The notes under the pieces: generated by a model
What the model was told of the DNA's origin: nothing
Seen by the model: only the letters and a program-made list of their open reading frames with translations
The model's database searches: none
Part shown: piece by piece, positions 20,383 through 23,353 of the stretch
Numbering within the stretch: position 1 is the stretch's first letter
Layout: each line of letters opens with the position of its first letter
Program-made: the position numbers and the translations under genes
Source: a virus
Direction: 5' to 3' (one strand)
IMG/VR virus record: IMGVR_UViG_3300042197_003294
Coordinates: 1-23,353 of that record
Length of the DNA: 23,353 nucleotides

Positions 20383-21030
20383 CTATCCCCAGCTGATCCA
20401 GGGATCGATTATGACGTAGGTGCCGTCCCCACGCCGCATGACATTGCCACCGTGCAGATCCCAGTCGTAATCCCAGTTTGTTTTGCGGTGGGCCGCTCGC
20501 ATGGCTTTCCACAGGCTGGACAACTGCCAGCGGTTTTCATTGATCCATTCTTGGGGGTCATCTCCCCAGCCTGTGAGACCATCCATGAAATACTCGAGGT
20601 CACTGCCGTCGGCCACGGCTTCGGACATGAGCTCGATCATTTCTTGTTCGTCGGCCATGAGCGGTTCCAGGCGCTCCATGGATATCTGCATATAGTTTCG
20701 GTCGCCCACGCGGAACTTGGCGAACACGCTCTCGCGGCCCTGTTCATCCCGCTCTGTATAGTACCGGGGCCAGTGCGGGCTGGGATGGCTCTGCGTGAGT
20801 TTCAGGAACCGCTGGAAGGTGGCCATGGCCACGCCGGTGTCGCCGCGCCAGGAATCCGGCATGATGATCTTGATCACGCGTGGCAGGCTGGGGTGGCTCC
20901 AGGCCGTGGCTTCCGCTCCACCACCCAAGAAGCCATATCCGGCCCGGCGCATCACCTGATCGATCTTGCTGGATCGGGCCGTGCCTGTCTCATACTCCGG
21001 TATGAGTGTCTGGAATTCTTGAAATCGCAT
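20383..21030 (-). CDS. CTS-tagged kinase-fold protein
   Basis: A 215-residue protein. MRFQEFQTLIPE/Y is CTS-like with an IPE site. The rest matches a small kinase/phosphotransferase fold: RRAGYGFLGGGAEATAW (glycine loop, 29-44), VIKIIMP with K54, QISMERL with E119, WDYDWDLHGGNVMRR with D191, H193 and N196 (catalytic loop) and VIIDPW with D209 (metal-binding Asp). It shares the order AGYxFxGxG, VxKIxMP, SME, WDLxGxNV, IxDP with the C-terminal half of the GGCT fusion at 16346-17476, so they are paralogs. The peptide or small-molecule substrate is unknown. The key catalytic residues appear intact. It sits between the lysin and the small membrane protein. Confidence 0.72.
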   Translation of the reverse strand: MRFQEFQTLIPEYETGTARSSKIDQVMRRAGYGFLGGGAEATAWSHPSLPRVIKIIMPDSWRGDTGVAMATFQRFLKLTQSHPSPHWPRYYTERDEQGRESVFAKFRVGDRNYMQISMERLEPLMADEQEMIELMSEAVADGSDLEYFMDGLTGWGDDPQEWINENRWQLSSLWKAMRAAHRKTNWDYDWDLHGGNVMRRGDGTYVIIDPWISWG

Positions 21031-21033
21031 CAG

Positions 21034-21297
21034 TTACTTATCCGGGTGCAGCGTGGGTTGGCGTCGCGGCTCGGCAGCGCTGTTGGTGTGGCCGTTACCG
21101 TTGCCGTAGCGCATGCTCAGGAACTTCTTGGCCACTTCCGAGCCGCCCACGGTGGCTACGTACACCAGCAGCAGTTCCCAGTTTGTGGCATTGGCGTTGG
21201 TTATGACCACGTAGGTGGCCGTGGCATAGGCCACGTTGGTCCAGAACTTTGAGGCCGAGAACTTACCGTGTGGATCTTGGAACAGCGGGCTGTTCAT
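21034..21297 (-). CDS. Small membrane protein, possible holin
   Basis: An 87-residue protein with MNSPLFQDPHGKFSASKFW at the start, two short hydrophobic segments (about 20-34, VAYATATYVVIT, and 42-55, LLLVYVATVGG), then VAKKFLSMRYG and a polar, basic tail. Size, two membrane segments and a charged end fit a holin, and the GH19 lysin is two genes downstream. However, proteins of this pattern in T4-like phages are usually left unnamed, and a structural or membrane-anchoring role is equally possible. The start overlaps the upstream stop as ATGA; a 3-nt gap separates it from the kinase-like gene. Confidence 0.65.
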   Translation of the reverse strand: MNSPLFQDPHGKFSASKFWTNVAYATATYVVITNANATNWELLLVYVATVGGSEVAKKFLSMRYGNGNGHTNSAAEPRRQPTLHPDK

Positions 21298-22808
21298 TGG
21301 CGTCTCCTGCGACCCAGGGTTTTTTCTTCGGGCTCAGCGCTGATGGGTTCTCTGCGGGCTCGGATGCTGCTGCGTGGTATTTCAAAATCAGAACCCCGGG
21401 CCTGTGCGGTGGTTTTCTTTGTGGGTTCTCCCGGCACCGGTCCGGGATCGGGGTCCGGCGCGCCAGCGGGCTGCAGCTTGAAACTGAAACCACCCTTGGT
21501 GGGATCGGTACCACCGCTCTTGCTTTCCATGGTGACTTTGCCATCCAGCTTGGCTGGCCACTGGGTGCTGAACGCCAACACGTTCTTCTGTGCCTTGGCA
21601 TATTGTTGTATGAAGTTGTAGTCCAAGATCTCCAGTATCACTTCCTGGAACTCCGGCACAGCGCCACCATTCACCATCTCCATCACGGCCTTTTTCACCA
21701 CATACGTGAGCTTGCCGCCGTCACTGCCGCGGCTTTCCAGTCCAGACCACAGGGACTCATACTCAGGCATAGGAGTGTCGTTCTTGAGGCTGTCGCGCAC
21801 CGCAGCCACGATATCCTCGGGCCAAGGCAGGAATTTTTTGAATTTTTTAGGCACGCGGTCGGGCAGCCGCTGATCGAATAGGTTCATCATGAGGAACACC
21901 TGACTCACGGTCTTGGGAGATGGAATGTTTTCGTTCTGCGTGAGTTCTATGAGATCTATGGCCACGTCGTAGTTTTTCTTGGCCTTGACGTGGTCCGGTA
22001 TCTTGAGACCACTGAGGCTGGGTGGCGCGCCACCTCCGGTGCCCTTGCTGGAGATGTTGATGGTGTGTCCGGTCTTGGCGTTGCGGATTTCGGCATAGCT
22101 GTCGGCCAGCTGGTTGCTGGGATCACTGGGAAAGTTCAGCACCAGGCTTTTCATGCTTCCTCCCAGCCAGTCCAGGAATCCCTGTCGCTTGCTGGCTCCG
22201 CCTAGCCACTGAGTGGTATCGTATATGAGAGCCAACACGCCGAGATACTCTCCAGCATAGTCTACTATGGCTTTCTTGATCTGCTCGTTTTTCACGAACT
22301 CATCGGGTATAATAGCGGGTTCGCCGCGCGTGATCTGTTGCGCCATGGCTATGATAGCTCGACCGTAGTCAGTGCTTTGCAGCACTGGGTTGTTCGTGAT
22401 CACACCGGCGAGCTTGGAGGCTGGTATGTCCTGATCCGTGATGCCGATTTGCGTGGGCTTGACCTGCGCGCCTTCTTTCTTGAGGCTGGCAGTGTCCGCT
22501 TCGCCGGGTTTGGCTGACGCTCCGCCAAACTCGGCGGTTTTACGGAACTGGCTCAAGGGCCATTCCCGACCGTCAAGATCGCGGCCTTTCAGCGCGCCGC
22601 GGAATTTACCCTGTGCTCGTAATTGTAAAAAACGCTGGGCTTCGCGTGGATCCAGTGTAACTGGGGTGCCTTCTCGTTCGGTGTAGAAAGGAAGGCGCTC
22701 CTGGATGTGCGATATGAACGCATCAAATCGCTCGGGGTATTTGATAATGGTACCAGCATCCAATGTGGCTTCGGCCAATGAATCTAATCGGTCTAATAAG
22801 TCTCTCAC
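21294..22808 (-). CDS. CTS-like tagged large phage protein of unknown function
   Basis: A 504-residue protein from a GTG at 22806-22808, one base overlapping the upstream TAG, with GGAG upstream. A longer GTG frame from 22868 lies within the neighbour and is less likely. The start MRDLLDRLDSLAE/A resembles the Alt-type CTS with an LAE/A site. Next come YPERFDAFISHIQ and LDPREAQRFLQL, then GREWPLSQFRKTAEFGG. The middle (DSYAEIRNAKTGHTINISSK, then GTGGGAPPSLSGL) has a D/E...SSK pattern that could be a PD-(D/E)xK-like nuclease core, but this is weak. The C-terminal 80 residues are Pro/Gly-rich, ending EKTLGRRRRQ. The function is unknown. It is the longest of the single-copy-tag proteins. Confidence 0.72.
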   Translation of the reverse strand: MRDLLDRLDSLAEATLDAGTIIKYPERFDAFISHIQERLPFYTEREGTPVTLDPREAQRFLQLRAQGKFRGALKGRDLDGREWPLSQFRKTAEFGGASAKPGEADTASLKKEGAQVKPTQIGITDQDIPASKLAGVITNNPVLQSTDYGRAIIAMAQQITRGEPAIIPDEFVKNEQIKKAIVDYAGEYLGVLALIYDTTQWLGGASKRQGFLDWLGGSMKSLVLNFPSDPSNQLADSYAEIRNAKTGHTINISSKGTGGGAPPSLSGLKIPDHVKAKKNYDVAIDLIELTQNENIPSPKTVSQVFLMMNLFDQRLPDRVPKKFKKFLPWPEDIVAAVRDSLKNDTPMPEYESLWSGLESRGSDGGKLTYVVKKAVMEMVNGGAVPEFQEVILEILDYNFIQQYAKAQKNVLAFSTQWPAKLDGKVTMESKSGGTDPTKGGFSFKLQPAGAPDPDPGPVPGEPTKKTTAQARGSDFEIPRSSIRARREPISAEPEEKTLGRRRRQ

Positions 22809-23353
22809 TATACCATCTCCGGTACCACTTCCAGAGGTATGTGCGCCACACCATTCCTCTGTGCCCACTCACGGGCGCTTCTGTTGGCATCGGCCTGTAC
22901 ATTGCCTATGCCCGATATCGTTTGCAACACATCACCAGTACTGGCATTGCGGATCTGCCAGCGGCCCGAGAACTCCGCCTGTGGTTGACTTGCTGCCTGC
23001 TGCCGCTGGCGCTGGATATCCAGCGTAGATCCTGGTATGGCGTTCTCCAAAGGTACTAATTGATAATTACGAGGGTCCCCGATGCGCTCTTTGGTCCAGG
23101 TCCTAAAGTATGCCAGAGCTTCTTCGGGGGTATTGCGAGTGAACGATATCAGGATGCGATCATCCCTGGTGTTTACGATGGCATAGTTGGCATCGGGATC
23201 GCGAGTGGTGTTGGCACGTGGTGGATCTATGTCCGAATTCTGCCACAAAGGATTAGTGATGTTGCTGGTGGCCACAGATTCCGGATCTCGCGGATCGTTG
23301 ACGATACGAGCACCCGGTGCGCCTCCGGAAAGTTCTTGATTGCGGCGCCAAGC
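22808..23353 (-). CDS. Tandem-repeat beta-domain protein, 5' end cut by window edge
   Basis: The frame is open to the right edge, so the true start lies outside. About 181 residues are visible. It contains two diverged copies of a small alpha/beta unit: YAIVNTRDDRILISF, then PEEALAYFRTW and YQLVPLE; and WQIRNASTGDVLQTI, then VQADANRSAREW and HIPLEVVP. The 737-residue protein has a similar unit (WYIVIDGQVWRRQG, then REAARRAGQTI). No catalytic motif is visible. A GTG at 23275 could be an internal start, but the frame upstream of it (ELSGGAPGARIVNDPRDPES) looks coding. Its stop overlaps the next gene by one base. Confidence 0.65.
   Translation of the reverse strand, partial: AWRRNQELSGGAPGARIVNDPRDPESVATSNITNPLWQNSDIDPPRANTTRDPDANYAIVNTRDDRILISFTRNTPEEALAYFRTWTKERIGDPRNYQLVPLENAIPGSTLDIQRQRQQAASQPQAEFSGRWQIRNASTGDVLQTISGIGNVQADANRSAREWAQRNGVAHIPLEVVPEMV

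Noticed and set aside
20221-21252. Plus-strand open frame of 343 codons
   Set aside because: It runs antisense to the lysin start, the kinase-fold gene and the small membrane protein gene, which have clear motifs and operon spacing. Its His/Gly/Ala-rich product has no recognisable domain. High G+C explains the long shadow frame.
1-23353. tRNA genes, rRNA, insertion sequences or integrase/att sites
   Set aside because: I saw no cloverleaf sequences, transposase motifs or terminal inverted repeats by eye. A tRNA scan was not possible here.

Overview
The window looks like part of the genome of a T4-superfamily myovirus (large tailed phage), probably uncultivated and environmental. Nearly all genes lie on the minus strand in tight, overlapping translational order (many ATGA or GTGA junctions). 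The replication and transcription proteins are of T4 type: a family B DNA polymerase (gp43-like), a probable sliding clamp (gp45-like) and a DsbA-like dsDNA-binding protein. T4 late-promoter-like TATAAATA octamers are present. No ribosomal, tRNA or housekeeping operon is visible. The host cannot be fixed from the sequence. G+C is moderately high, roughly 55-60% in the stretches I counted, apart from two AT-rich inserts.

Left part (minus strand, about 9.66-0 kb): DNA synthesis, DNA or nucleotide modification, and SAM metabolism. In transcription order there are three small proteins, a complete S-adenosylhomocysteine hydrolase, DsbA, DNA polymerase, a SAM-methyltransferase-like protein, the clamp, an N-terminal-twitch radical SAM protein, a TGT/DpdA-like transglycosylase, a DUF465-like small protein, and a gene cut by the left edge. 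The DpdA-like protein carries near its C-terminus the same LFDF peptide that ends the polymerase, where such a peptide is the expected clamp-binding tail. This suggests clamp-tethered base modification.

Right part (minus strand, 23.35-9.47 kb): a dense block of proteins that start with variants of MRxREF, MLLTELF or MRDLLDRL. They resemble the T4 capsid-targeting sequence (CTS) of internal proteins IPI-III and Alt. Most carry an [I/L/V/M]-x-E motif within about 15 residues of the start, like the T4 prohead protease site. Cargo includes a ParB-like plus ADP-ribosyltransferase-like multidomain protein, two kinase-fold paralogs (one fused to a gamma-glutamylcyclotransferase-like domain), a LysM + GH19 lysin, Cys/Lys/Arg-rich modules, and a 58-aa protein that is little more than a CTS and a basic tail. 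The two largest proteins contain repeated internal xVAE/xMAE sites encoded by a near-identical 15-bp DNA repeat. In both, one AT-rich segment is bounded almost exactly by two copies of that repeat. The best reading is a capsid-loaded, protease-diced set of early effectors whose modules are swapped at DNA repeats that also encode the protease sites. The prohead protease itself is not in this window.

A small divergent/convergent island at 15.17-16.27 kb holds the only plus-strand gene (a 2OG-oxygenase/cupin-like protein), tail to tail with a clear 2OG-Fe(II) dioxygenase. A Dps ferritin-like gene lies just downstream of the 58-aa CTS peptide. At five gene starts without a Shine-Dalgarno, a TATAAATA-like octamer sits 4-5 nt before ATG, which would place T4-type late transcripts at or next to the start codon (leaderless). 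No stretch over 300 bases lacks a gene.
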